64,000 bases of DNA from Kofleriaceae bacterium (GCA_018058095.1 JAGPCO010000025.1:1-64000), one strand, 5' to 3'; shown: positions 40,301 to 47,399, counted from the stretch's first letter. A program made the numbers and translations. Notes: generated from the letters alone by a model not told the origin.

Positions 40301-40915
40301 CTGTGGTCGCCGCTCGACGGCGAGGTCGCCGCGGCGATGGACGCGGTGATGGCGCGCAGCAAGGATGACGACCTGGCCGCGCTCGGCGTCGCGCTCGATC
40401 AGCTGCGGGCCGATCCGCGCGCCCTGCACGTGGCGGCCGCCGCGTTGTGCCGGCACAAGGTGCACAGCCGCCGCAGCTGGCAGCGCGCCGCCGACGAGCT
40501 GGTGGCGGTGAGCCGGCGCGACCCGCGCTGGGCGGTGATCGCGGTGCAGGCCACGCTGGCGCGAGCCCGCGCCGGCGACGTGGTCGAGGTGGTGAACGCG
40601 CTGGCCGACCAGGGTTGGCTCGACCACGACGCCCTGAGCGCGGCCATCGCCGGCCTGGCCACGCTGCGCGACCAGGACCTGCCGGCCACCGTGGCGGCGC
40701 TGTGCGCCAGCGCGGCGCCGCGGGCGCGCCGGGTGGCGGTGGCGGCGCTCGCGCACGACGCGCGGCCCGGCCGTGGCTGGAGCCAGGTCCGGCTCGCGCA
40801 GCTGGCCGCCCTGCGCGCCGACCCCGACCCCGAGGTGGCCGGCGCGGCCGCCCGGCTGTGGCCACCACGCGAGCAAGACCCGCCCGCCGCCGGCGCCGCG
40901 GTCAGCCCAGCCTGA
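37355..40915 (+). CDS. Large HEAT-repeat-like alpha-solenoid protein
   Basis: 1186 residues, almost entirely short Leu/Ala-rich helical pairs, for example MADPSRRVRAAAVVTTPLAC, VREKAIRVLARCDAGQGVPTLLACL and the C-terminal RLAQLAALRADPDPEVAGAA. The spacing of about 35-45 residues and the DP-x-VR/DP-x-V turns fit HEAT/ARM repeats. No enzymatic domain, signal peptide or transmembrane segment was seen. Start ATG 37355. A scaffold for protein-protein contacts is the expected role. It overlaps the convergent oxygenase-like gene by 14 bp. Confidence 0.75.
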   Translation: MAKVRFSPAAATHRARVHAALAGALGAGARGDVATRYLAGLAAFRDRDGGRVAALMADPSRRVRAAAVVTTPLACDDPQVLAALRVAWGVRGERTLLRRLVRHGRRAPIDVFLDELAALGQLRDLVDDLPFGSDAAVRRHLHHALARPSQRWWRRLAQGHPAILLELLMTRWGEHPSEADPVTRQLTEAHHARLAERVPDGALALAELLLARGIEPAAPVWTELLRLRPAAAVELAVRCAARVPAGVLACRLRELAPAVLARVVAEAPHLLGEFGPRVRTLSPDRRAALAEGWLGADARFAALGTHLLRYLPDGPARDAAYQRWSLAARDRDGVIAADALAALPTELATREARRHVDEVIALGADPIRRLRGIARYLPWAELEGALRDHLGHPDPTLRGVALSELLANADVFVDDASLPARALAVVSARAFEQDPIRLIMFHVLGRWPRRCWRAEHLPAVAAAVRAGLDAADLSIATVREIQHLLTRLFALDPRWAAAQLATTIKERGALHDANLGAKLTDAELRAAAPALVEIATDWATLERAPWLVGFASGLGRRLGVVDGLVALLIEVRDTTPHEWVAHQLAVVLARHAPAEHAATLPALLARLHARKWHTVLLALAEQHGLHGRAQARQRHRRRPTLVGPLRDAVVALARGLDPRFAGRALAVLRQRDPEALDRLLPALIGADASVAIVPDVQRWIHRHRQDLLEPYLGDRPVRGAWATGKTRWVLPWRDGFFRWSPTQVERFAALTARIVDDRGRDVPTVLSTLTVWPAMEYASMDRLCALADDSRPAVREKAIRVLARCDAGQGVPTLLACLADARARFAVYGLRRALFAMVPERALALLVDAPMHKVTIAKEVVRLTGELRAAGAFARLTELAAAPLHRDVRIALLRALWDHLDHEATWATFAAAVTDPDWVVASRLAEIPANRLTVELDARLAALLARVIDRPEPESRLDLLGRARYLALVDRERVLLAACRARLWSPLDGEVAAAMDAVMARSKDDDLAALGVALDQLRADPRALHVAAAALCRHKVHSRRSWQRAADELVAVSRRDPRWAVIAVQATLARARAGDVVEVVNALADQGWLDHDALSAAIAGLATLRDQDLPATVAALCASAAPRARRVAVAALAHDARPGRGWSQVRLAQLAALRADPDPEVAGAAARLWPPREQDPPAAGAAVSPA

Positions 40916-41426
40916 CCACCAATCGCACCACGGTGGCCGCGCCGAAGGCCTTGCTCAGGTACGTGTGGTTGCTGGTCACCGCCGGGCCACGCTCGACCAC
41001 CGCGGCGGCGCTCGGGTCTGACGGCAGCTCGGCGTAGACCTGACCTCGCCGGCGGTAGTGCACGACGGCGCCCGGCACGACCGCCTCCGACAGATCGAAC
41101 ATCACCTCGACCCCGGCGATCGGGCCCGACTCGACCAGGTCGTGGTGGGCCAGCACGTAGTCGCCGGCGCGCAGGCGCACGGCGAAGCAGGCGCGGACCA
41201 CACCGGCGCCACCGGTGGCCGCCGTCGCCAGCGTACGCGCGCGCGCCACCAGCGCGGGCAGGTCCGGACGCTCGCACAGCTCGGCGGCGGCGCGATCGAT
41301 GCCGAGGAGGCGGCGGTAGCCGGTCGCCTCGAGCGCGGCCCGTGCCGCCGCGCGCGCCGCGCCGTCGATCATGTGCGGCCGCACCACGGCGACCCGTCCG
41401 CCGACGACGTCGTCGAGGGTGGTCAC
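40902..41426 (-). CDS. 2OG-oxygenase-like protein (second of a coupled pair)
   Basis: 174 residues from GTG 41426, overlapping the preceding stop (GTGA). It has RLRAGDYVLAHHDLVESGPIAG (possible HxD metal motif as HHD), and near the C-terminus SNHTYLSKAFGAATVVRLVV (possible distal His and 2OG-binding Arg), the spacing of cupin-fold prolyl-hydroxylase-like enzymes. The match is weaker than for the upstream partner and could also be a diverged structural domain. Function unknown. Confidence 0.6.
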   Translation of the reverse strand: MTTLDDVVGGRVAVVRPHMIDGAARAAARAALEATGYRRLLGIDRAAAELCERPDLPALVARARTLATAATGGAGVVRACFAVRLRAGDYVLAHHDLVESGPIAGVEVMFDLSEAVVPGAVVHYRRRGQVYAELPSDPSAAAVVERGPAVTSNHTYLSKAFGAATVVRLVVRLG

Positions 41427-42100
41427 GGGTAGAACCATCCGGCCAGCGACAGGCGCAGGCCCTCCTCGACCTCGCGCACCTGGTGCAGCGAGGTGGCGCC
41501 GACCTCGAACACCACCAGGCGGTTGGGGCGCGGCTCGACCCGCGCGGCCGAGGTGATGTCGACCAGCTCGTCCCCCTCGCGGCGGCACCGGTACAGCTCG
41601 AGCTCACCACCACGCGGTGGCCGCGGCGTCGGCAGGTAGTAGATGTACGCCAGCACGCGCCCTAGTTCGACCTGGTGGTCGGTGTGCGGCAACAGGTGAT
41701 GACCGGGTCGGTAGCCGAAGGCGCGCAGGTCGGCCCGACCGAGAGCGCGGCCGCACAGGGCGCCCAGCGGCGGCGCCAGCGCGGCGGTCAGGCTGGCGCG
41801 CAGGGCGCGTAGCCCCGCGCTCGCCGGCTCGGGCGCGGTGGCGTCGAACGCGTACAGGTCGGCCTGGTACAGCTCGACCACCTCGTCGTCGAGCACGGCC
41901 ATCACCGTGGCCAGATCGTCCTCGGAGAGCAGGTCGTCGACCACCAGGTGCGGGAACGGTGTCGCTGCGCGCCAGCGCGCCGTGAGCGCGGCCAGCTCGG
42001 TCCAGGCCGCGGCCCGGGCCCAGCACACCGCGGCGGCGGCGGTCGCGACATCCTGCTCGGTGATCACGGCGTGCCGACGGTAACAGGTGGCGGTCGTCAT
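41423..42100 (-). CDS. 2OG-Fe(II) oxygenase, prolyl-4-hydroxylase-like
   Basis: 225 residues. PFPHLVVDDLLSEDDLATVM at about 48-68 is typical of P4H-like proteins. The iron triad is HTD in GHHLLPHTDHQVELGRVLAYIYYL and the distal His in GATSLHQVREV, with Arg in GLRLSLAGWFYP for 2-oxoglutarate. Family enzymes hydroxylate protein or small-molecule targets with Fe(II), 2OG and O2. Coupled by 4 bp to another 2OG-like gene, and divergent from the esterase lipoprotein at 42140. Confidence 0.88.
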   Translation of the reverse strand: MTTATCYRRHAVITEQDVATAAAAVCWARAAAWTELAALTARWRAATPFPHLVVDDLLSEDDLATVMAVLDDEVVELYQADLYAFDATAPEPASAGLRALRASLTAALAPPLGALCGRALGRADLRAFGYRPGHHLLPHTDHQVELGRVLAYIYYLPTPRPPRGGELELYRCRREGDELVDITSAARVEPRPNRLVVFEVGATSLHQVREVEEGLRLSLAGWFYP

Positions 42101-42139
42101 CGCTGGCGGCGGGGCCGGCCCCGGCCGTACCCTGCGCGC

Positions 42140-43066
42140 ATGGAACTCGCCGCTCGCCGAGGACTGCTCGCCGTGACCAGCCTGTGCGCCGCCCTCGCCG
42201 CCGGCGCGTGCGGGGGGCAACCTGCGCCGCGCCCGGCGCCGTCGGCCGGCCCTGGCGCAGCCGCGCCTGCAGCCGCCGACGCCGCACCCGAGGTCGGCGC
42301 CCCGGTCGCCGCGACCCTGGTCGTCCGCGCCCGCCAGATCGGCGAGGACCGCACCGTCAACGTGTACACGCCGCCCGGCTACGACGACGACCCCACCACC
42401 CGCTACCCGGTCATGTACATGCCCGACGGCGGACTCGACGAGGACTTCCCCCACCTCAGCGCGACCCTCGACGCGCTCATCCGCGCCGGCACGGTGCGAC
42501 CGATGCTGCTGGTCGGCGTCGACAACACCGAGCGCAGGCGCGACATGACCGGCCCGACCGAGGTCGCCAGCGACCGCGAGATCGCCCCGCGGGTCGGCGG
42601 CAGCGCCGCCTTCCGCGCCTTCTGGCGCGACGATCTGATCCCGACCATTCGCGCGCGCTACCGGGTCACCAGCGAGGCCGGCATCATCGGCGAGTCGGCG
42701 GCCGGGCTGTTCATCGTCGAGACGTTCCTGCTCGAGCCCGAGCTGTTCACCGCCTACGTCGCGCTGAGCCCGAGCCTGTGGTGGAACGCCGACTGGCTGG
42801 TCACCAACGCGGCCCGGCTGCTGGCCGCGCACGCCCCGGCGCCGCGGCGGCTGTTCCTGGCCAGCGCCGACGAGGACAACGTCGGGCCGCAGACGGCCCG
42901 CCTGGCCGAGGTGCTGCGCGTGCGGGCCGACCCGTCCCTGCGCTGGCAGTACCAGCCCCGGCCCGACCTCACCCACGGCACGATCTACCGCGCGCTGTCG
43001 GCGACCGGCATCACCGCCGTGTTCGGGGTCGACGCCGCTGACGCCCCGCCGCGACCGACGCCCTGA
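42140..43066 (+). CDS. Lipoprotein esterase, enterochelin-esterase-like
   Basis: 308 residues. Lipoprotein signal ends AAGACGG. Alpha/beta hydrolase of the esterase-D/Fes group: YTPPGYDDDPTTRYPVMYMPDGGLDEDFPHL, nucleophile in IIGESAAGLFIVE, aromatic active-site loop SPSLWWNADWL, Asp in SADEDNVG and His in DLTHGTIYR. Could cleave ester bonds of siderophores or other exported compounds. Start ATG 42140. Confidence 0.88.
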   Translation: MELAARRGLLAVTSLCAALAAGACGGQPAPRPAPSAGPGAAAPAAADAAPEVGAPVAATLVVRARQIGEDRTVNVYTPPGYDDDPTTRYPVMYMPDGGLDEDFPHLSATLDALIRAGTVRPMLLVGVDNTERRRDMTGPTEVASDREIAPRVGGSAAFRAFWRDDLIPTIRARYRVTSEAGIIGESAAGLFIVETFLLEPELFTAYVALSPSLWWNADWLVTNAARLLAAHAPAPRRLFLASADEDNVGPQTARLAEVLRVRADPSLRWQYQPRPDLTHGTIYRALSATGITAVFGVDAADAPPRPTP

Positions 43067-43088
43067 GCGCCAGACGTCGGGGCGCCGG

Positions 43089-44003
43089 TCACCGGCAGCT
43101 GCGGGTGACCTGGTACAGGTCGTGCGCGCCGAGGCCGCTCGGGTAGTCGGCGGCAAAGATCATGATCGTGCCGTCGCCCGACAGGGTCGGATCGGCGTAC
43201 CAGATGCCGGCGTCGTTGACCTCGGCGATGGCCTCGGGCGGCGCGAACGCCTGCCCCGGCCCCGGGCGCGTGGCCCGGGCCAGGTCGCTGCTGCCGTCGG
43301 TGCCATCGCGCTCGAAGTACACGGTCTGGGTCCTGGCGTCGAACACCGGCCAGCCCTCGACGGTGCCGACCTGGTTGAGCGCCGCGGTGTCCGAGTCCTC
43401 CACCCACGCCGCCATCGGGTTGGTGCGGGTGGCGTGGCCGACGTCGAGGTCGTCTTGGCCCACGCCCTTGCTGGTGAACAGCTCGAGGTCGTCGGGCGAC
43501 AGCGCGAAGTCGAAGCCGGGGAAGCCCGACACCGGGCTGACGCTGGCGAAGGTGCCCGCGCCTAGGTGATCGGCCCGCCGCAAGCTCGACATCGAGTAGT
43601 AGTACAGGGTGCTGCCGTCACCCGAGAAGGTCGCGCCCGAGTCGTCGCCGTTGCTGGACAGCGCCGGCATCGCCACCGGCGGATCGAACGGCGAGGTCAC
43701 CGTGGCGCGTGTCGCGGCCCAGTGGTCGTAGCCAGCCTGCGCACGATTGCTGCTGAACACCAGGACCAGGCCGGAGGGATCGAGCGCGGGGCTCCACTCG
43801 GTGAAGACGCTCGAGGTGGTCGCCAGGTGCACCGGCGCTCCCCACGGCCCGCACCCGGCGGCGGTGGCGTCGGCTGGGCCCGTCATGCCGGCGTCGGCTG
43901 GGCCCGTCAGGGTGGCGTCGGGCGCCGCTGGCGCGAAGTCGACCCGGCCACAGCCCGGGCCGACCGCCGCGAACACCAGGACGACCACGCGCACGTTCGC
44001 CAT
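43089..44003 (-). CDS. Lipoprotein with TolB/PD40-type beta-propeller
   Basis: 304 residues. Lipoprotein signal ends VGPGCGRVD. Then a short Ala/Asp/Thr linker with GPADA repeats, and a propeller with PD40-type blades: EWSPALDPSGLVLVFSSNR, DDSGATFSGDGSTLYYYS, FDFALSPDDLELFTSK, WPVFDARTQTVYFERDG, YADPTLSGDGTIMIFAAD. Very common in myxobacterial genomes. Probable envelope or extracellular sensing or scaffold; no catalytic residues. Confidence 0.83.
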   Translation of the reverse strand: MANVRVVVLVFAAVGPGCGRVDFAPAAPDATLTGPADAGMTGPADATAAGCGPWGAPVHLATTSSVFTEWSPALDPSGLVLVFSSNRAQAGYDHWAATRATVTSPFDPPVAMPALSSNGDDSGATFSGDGSTLYYYSMSSLRRADHLGAGTFASVSPVSGFPGFDFALSPDDLELFTSKGVGQDDLDVGHATRTNPMAAWVEDSDTAALNQVGTVEGWPVFDARTQTVYFERDGTDGSSDLARATRPGPGQAFAPPEAIAEVNDAGIWYADPTLSGDGTIMIFAADYPSGLGAHDLYQVTRSCR

Positions 44004-44026
44004 CGTCGCACGCCGGGCCCGGATGG

Positions 44027-44773
44027 TCACCGTCCGCCGCGCCGCCTCGACCCCGGCGACGGCGGGCGCGGCGGGCCGGCTCGCCGCGGCGCCTCCGGGC
44101 GCGGCGCGCGCTCGGGCAACCGGGTCGCGATCCACACCAGGTGGTGTGCGCCATGGGCGTCGATCCGCTCGCGCCGCTCGCGGAAGCCAGCCGCGACCAG
44201 GCGGCGGCCGAACCCGGGCGCCTCGAAGGCCGACCACACCGCCAGCACCCCGTCGGGGCGCAGCGCGGCGCGCAGGCGCTGCAGGCCGTCGGCGGTGTAC
44301 AGGCTGGCGTTGCCTGGGGCGGTCAGCGCCTCCGGACCGTTGTCGACGTCGAGCAGGATGGCGTCGTACCGGCCGGGCGAGCGGGCGATGAGCGCGCCGA
44401 CGTCGCCCTCGATGAGGCGCAGGCGGCGGTCCGCCAGCGGCGTCCCCGCCAGCGCGCCGAGGTGCTCGCGGTTCCATCGCACGATGACCGGCAGCAGCTC
44501 GGCCACCTCGACGTTGGCGTCGCGCCCGAGGTGGGTCAGCGCCTCGCCCGCGGTGAAGCCCATGCCGAGGCCGCCGATGAGCACGTTGGGGCGCGGGCGC
44601 CCGGCCAGCTCGGCGCAGGCCAGCCGGGCCAGCGCGCGCTCGGACACGGTGTTGCGGCTGGTCATCAGCTCGATGCCGTCGACGCGAATGACGTACTCGG
44701 CGCCGCGCCGGGCCAGCACCAGCTCACCGCCGCGCGGGGAGCGTTCCCGACCCAGGACCTGCCACGGGATCAT
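44027..44773 (-). CDS. Spermidine-synthase-fold methyltransferase-like protein
   Basis: 248 residues from ATG 44773. It carries a SAM/dcSAM-binding Rossmann motif NVLIGGLGMGFTAGEAL, acidic VEVAELLPVIVRWNREH, and RYDAILLDVDNGPEAL. This is the spermidine-synthase superfamily but without the polyamine-binding D-P-x-G-P segment of true SpeE, so methyltransferase or aminopropyltransferase activity is undecided. The C-terminal 30 residues are Pro/Arg-rich. It lies 23 bp upstream of the propeller lipoprotein. Confidence 0.83.
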   Translation of the reverse strand: MIPWQVLGRERSPRGGELVLARRGAEYVIRVDGIELMTSRNTVSERALARLACAELAGRPRPNVLIGGLGMGFTAGEALTHLGRDANVEVAELLPVIVRWNREHLGALAGTPLADRRLRLIEGDVGALIARSPGRYDAILLDVDNGPEALTAPGNASLYTADGLQRLRAALRPDGVLAVWSAFEAPGFGRRLVAAGFRERRERIDAHGAHHLVWIATRLPERAPRPEAPRRAGPPRPPSPGSRRRGGR

Positions 44774-44829
44774 CCTGGTCGTGTACCACCGATGCCGGTG
44801 GCCATCGACCGCCGCCGGCCACGGTCGCC

Positions 44830-44865
44830 GCCGCCCGGGCCGCCGCCCGGGCCGCCGCCCGGGCC
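44830..44865. repeat. 12-bp tandem repeat x3 (GCCGCCCGGGCC)
   Basis: Three perfect copies of GCCGCCCGGGCC in the 177-bp gap between divergent genes. Each unit contains the palindrome GCCCGGGC, so the array can fold into hairpins. No coding meaning seen. Confidence 0.85.
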
Positions 44866-44950
44866 CTCGGCGCCGGGTGGGCCGGCTGGCAAAGCCGGGC
44901 AACCGGCGGCGCGGTGACCTCCCCCGGCCACGGCGGCGTACCATGGGGGG

Positions 44951-46063
44951 ATGAGCAGCAGAGACCTCGCGGGTGTGCTGTCCGCCCTCCTGATCGGCTG
45001 TGGCGGGGGTGGCGACGGGCCGCGCGTCGATGGCGCGGGCGGAGGCGACGGCGCCAGCGCCGACGCGCGGGTGATCGGCGACGGCGGTGGCGCCGGGTTC
45101 GACGGACCCCGGGGGACCGGCCCGGCCGAGTTCACCTACGTCGAGGTCCCGGGCATGGTGTGCGCCAACGGCACCCCGGCCGGCATCGGCGTGTCCGACT
45201 GGGCCAGCGACACGCTGGTGCTGTTCGTCAACGGTGGCGGCGCCTGCTGGGATCCCAACACCTGCTTCGTGCTGCGCTCGGCCACGCACATCGACACCAC
45301 CTACAGCGCCGCCGTCCTGGCGGCCGACGTGGCCCCGCTGACCGCGTCCGGCCTGACCGACCGCGCCGCCGTCGACAACCCGCTGGCCACCGCGGCGTTC
45401 GCGTTCGTGCCGTACTGCACCGCCGACTTCCACAGCGGCGACGCGACCCGGCCGATCCAGGTCGACATCCTCGGCAACACCCGCGACGTCCACTTCCGCG
45501 GCCGTCCCAACCTGCGCGCCGCCACCGCCGCGCTGGCGGCGCGGATGCCGGGCCTGCGCCAGATCCACCTCATCGGCGCGTCGGCCGGCGGCTTCGGCGC
45601 CATGCTCGGGGTCGACGTCGTCGAGCAGGCCTTCCCGGCGGCGCGGGTCGACCTGCTGGCCGACGGCTCGCCCACCCTCCAGCCAGCCGAGTACGCGACC
45701 TGGCGCTCGGTGTGGAACATGACCGCGGCCGACTGCACGACCTGTGACCAGACCTTCGCCAACCTGCCGGCGCACCTGGCGGCGTCGAGGCAAGGCCGCC
45801 GCCTCGGCCTCATCACCACCACCAACGACGGCGTCATCCGCGCCTTCTTCGGGTTCGGGCTCGGTGACATCACGCCGCAGGTAGGCGCCCTCATCGACAC
45901 CCACTACGCGCAGGCGCCGGCCCACGCCTTCGTCGTCACCGGCACCGAGCACGTCCTGCTCGGTGGCTACCGCACCCTGGTCGGGCCCGGCGGCGTCACC
46001 CTCAAGTCCTGGTTCGACGACTGGGTCGCGGGCGCCCCCGGCTGGACCACGGTCCGGCCCTGA
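44951..46063 (+). CDS. Lipoprotein pectin-acetylesterase/Notum-like hydrolase
   Basis: 370 residues. Lipoprotein signal ends LLIGCGGGGDG, then a Gly/Asp/Ala-rich linker. Catalytic domain: CANGTPAGIGVSDWASDTLVLFVNGGGACWDPNTC (oxyanion region GGGACWD), nucleophile IGASAGGFGAML, distal His in VTGTEHVLLGG. This is the pectin acetylesterase family that deacetylates polysaccharides, and Notum removes fatty acyl groups. Envelope-anchored carbohydrate esterase likely; substrate unknown. ATG 44951 after a GGGGGG tract. Confidence 0.85.
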   Translation: MSSRDLAGVLSALLIGCGGGGDGPRVDGAGGGDGASADARVIGDGGGAGFDGPRGTGPAEFTYVEVPGMVCANGTPAGIGVSDWASDTLVLFVNGGGACWDPNTCFVLRSATHIDTTYSAAVLAADVAPLTASGLTDRAAVDNPLATAAFAFVPYCTADFHSGDATRPIQVDILGNTRDVHFRGRPNLRAATAALAARMPGLRQIHLIGASAGGFGAMLGVDVVEQAFPAARVDLLADGSPTLQPAEYATWRSVWNMTAADCTTCDQTFANLPAHLAASRQGRRLGLITTTNDGVIRAFFGFGLGDITPQVGALIDTHYAQAPAHAFVVTGTEHVLLGGYRTLVGPGGVTLKSWFDDWVAGAPGWTTVRP

Positions 46064-46103
46064 TCGATCCGATCGTGCTCGCGGCCGGGCCAGGTGGTGG
46101 TCG

Positions 46104-46304
46104 TCAGCGGCTCACGGCCGCCAGCAGCCCGAGCGCACCGCCGAGCCCGGCGGTGAGCAGCGGGTTGCTCTGATTGGGTCAACCGCTCGAGCAGCCGAAG
46201 AACCAGTAGTAGGCCAGGCCGGCGCTGACGCCGAGCGCCGCCCCTACCGCCGGGCGCCAGCGGGACGGGCGGAGGTCGGGCACCCCAGGGTCACGATCGG
46301 CCAT
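46104..46304 (-). CDS. Candidate selenoprotein: small membrane protein with in-frame TGA (DUF6132-like)
   Basis: Read through the TGA at 46181-46179, the frame gives 66 residues: basic N-terminus, one hydrophobic helix (about 19-36), FFGCSSG-Sec-PNQSNPLLTAGLGG and a second hydrophobic stretch, ending at a TGA at 46106-46104. From memory, DUF6132-like proteins have GC-S-S/T-G-x-C-P-x-T-SNP there; the TGA replaces the second Cys (C38 then U42, one residue closer) and SNP is kept. An 8-bp hairpin with GG-starting loop lies 31 nt downstream, as bacterial SECIS elements require. Divergent from thioredoxin by 77 bp. The alternative is a pseudogene or a 41-residue truncated product. SelA/B/C genes are not in the window. 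Confidence 0.6.
46136..46155 (-). promoter_or_regulatory. Candidate bacterial SECIS element
   Basis: On the minus strand CACCGCCG (46155-46148), loop GGCU (46147-46144), CGGCGGUG (46143-46136): a perfect 8-bp stem with a 4-nt loop whose first two bases are G. The loop begins 31 nt after the UGA. Published bacterial SECIS rules allow 16-37 nt and want a G in the first two loop positions. High GC raises the chance of random hairpins. Confidence 0.5.
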
Positions 46305-46381
46305 GGCCAAGCCTACGCCGGCGTGAGCGCGTGGCAACACCGCGCGCTGTAACGCGGGGCGCGGTCGCCACCTTGCCAGGC

Positions 46382-46735
46382 ATGTCCTCCTCCTCGCTCC
46401 CCGTCCTCGACGCGACCGCCCTCAGCGTGGAGCTGGCTCGCCCTGGCGTGCTGGTCATCGACTTCACCGCTCGCGGCTGTGCGCCGTGTGCTGCGCTGGC
46501 GCCCGTGCTGGTCGACCTGGCCCGCGAGCTGGCCGGCGCGGTGCGGATGGTCGCCATCGACGTCGGCGACCAGCCCCTCGTGGCCGAACGCTTCCTGGTC
46601 CGGGCCATGCCGACGCTGGTGCTGGTGCGCGACGGCCGCGAGGTCGGGCGCGCCGTCGGCAACCGGCCCCGCCGGTTCATCGCCGGCATGCTGGCCCGGG
46701 CGCTCGGCGGCGAGCACGCGATCACCTCGCCGTGA
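46382..46735 (+). CDS. Thioredoxin-family protein with GCAPC active site
   Basis: 117 residues, thioredoxin length. Active site FTARGCAPCAAL (Cys33, Cys36), with the usual Trp before the first Cys replaced by Gly and the GP dipeptide by AP. Cis-Pro loop AMPTLVLVRDG present. No signal peptide, so cytoplasmic. CAPC shifts the redox potential relative to CGPC. Divergent from the candidate selenoprotein and convergent with the ECF sigma gene (15 bp), in a locus that also encodes AhpC and AhpF. Confidence 0.93.
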   Translation: MSSSSLPVLDATALSVELARPGVLVIDFTARGCAPCAALAPVLVDLARELAGAVRMVAIDVGDQPLVAERFLVRAMPTLVLVRDGREVGRAVGNRPRRFIAGMLARALGGEHAITSP

Positions 46736-46750
46736 TCACGCCTGGCCGGC

Positions 46751-47287
46751 TCATCCCCGCGCCGGGTCGGCCAGGCAGGACGCGAGCTGGCGCCGAGCCC
46801 GGTGCAGCAGGACCCCGACGTGGTTGGCGCTCACGCCGAGCGCCCGCGCCGCCTGCTCACCGGTGAGCTCCTCGAGGACCCGCAGCGTCACGACCAGCCG
46901 ATACGGCTCGCCCAGCTCGGCCATGCAGCTGGCGACCTGCCGCGCGGTGGCCGCCTGCTCGAGCCGCTCGCGCGCCGTCGGGGTCGGCGCCACCTGCGTC
47001 TCGTCCACCCCCTGATGCGGGCGTGCCCGGTGGTGGCGACGGCGCTGGTTGCGCGCGTGGTTGCGGGTGATGGTGATCAGGGTCGCCAGCGCCCGGTCCG
47101 GATCCTGCCGGAGCGCGTCAAGATCGGTCCGGGCCATCAGGGTCTGGAACGCGTCCTGGACGGCGTCGAGTGCGTCTGGTGGGCCCAGCCCCTCGCGGCG
47201 GGCCACGCCGACCAGGCGCCGTCCGTGGGCGCGGGCCAGACCCCCGACCCAGTCGATGCAACAGCAGGAGGAAGCGAGGCTGGGCAT
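46751..47287 (-). CDS. ECF-type RNA polymerase sigma factor with Cys-rich N-terminus
   Basis: 178 residues from ATG 47287. Sigma-2 region RRLVGVARREGLGPPDALDAVQDAFQTLM...ITRNHARNQRRRH, and sigma-4 region MAELGEPYRLVVTLRVLEELTGEQAARALGVSANHVGVLLHRARRQL. The N-terminus has SSCCCIDW (Cys8-10) and the C-terminus a further Cys. No anti-sigma gene is adjacent, so direct redox sensing by the Cys cluster is an attractive inference. It faces ahpC across 225 bp that contain two palindromes. Confidence 0.9.
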   Translation of the reverse strand: MPSLASSCCCIDWVGGLARAHGRRLVGVARREGLGPPDALDAVQDAFQTLMARTDLDALRQDPDRALATLITITRNHARNQRRRHHRARPHQGVDETQVAPTPTARERLEQAATARQVASCMAELGEPYRLVVTLRVLEELTGEQAARALGVSANHVGVLLHRARRQLASCLADPARG

Positions 47288-47360
47288 GGTGGGAAAGGTG
47301 GCGGCCGCCGCGGTCCTTACAACCGGTCGCCGAGTCCGGCTATGCCCGCCGCAACCGCCT

Positions 47361-47376
47361 GAGATCGCGCGATCTC
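47361..47376. promoter_or_regulatory. 16-bp perfect palindrome between sigma gene and ahpC
   Basis: GAGATCGCGCGATCTC is completely self-complementary and lies 74 bp upstream of the sigma start codon and 137 bp upstream of ahpC. Probable operator; it does not match the OxyR ATAG-N7-CTAT pattern. Confidence 0.45.
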
Positions 47377-47399
47377 CGTGATGCTTCTGAACTATCACG
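47377..47399. promoter_or_regulatory. Interrupted inverted repeat CGTGAT-N11-ATCACG
   Basis: Six-bp arms CGTGAT and ATCACG separated by 11 bp, directly adjoining the 16-bp palindrome and at the edge of an AT-richer stretch (47380-47440) that probably holds the promoters of both divergent genes. A dimeric regulator site of the 6-11-6 type is suggested. Confidence 0.4.

Noticed and set aside
37386-40876. Long minus-strand open frames across the HEAT-like gene
   Set aside because: They are high-GC mirror frames rich in Arg, Gln, His and Gly with no domain signatures; the plus frame has clear helical repeats.
44830-44865. CRISPR-like short repeats
   Set aside because: Twelve-base head-to-tail units without spacers; simple tandem repeat from slippage.
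46179-46181. The small DUF6132-like frame as an ordinary 41-residue protein ending at the TGA
   Set aside because: Conserved-looking SNP motif and hydrophobic sequence continue in the same frame for 24 codons, and a SECIS-like hairpin follows; kept as a selenoprotein candidate but not excluded.
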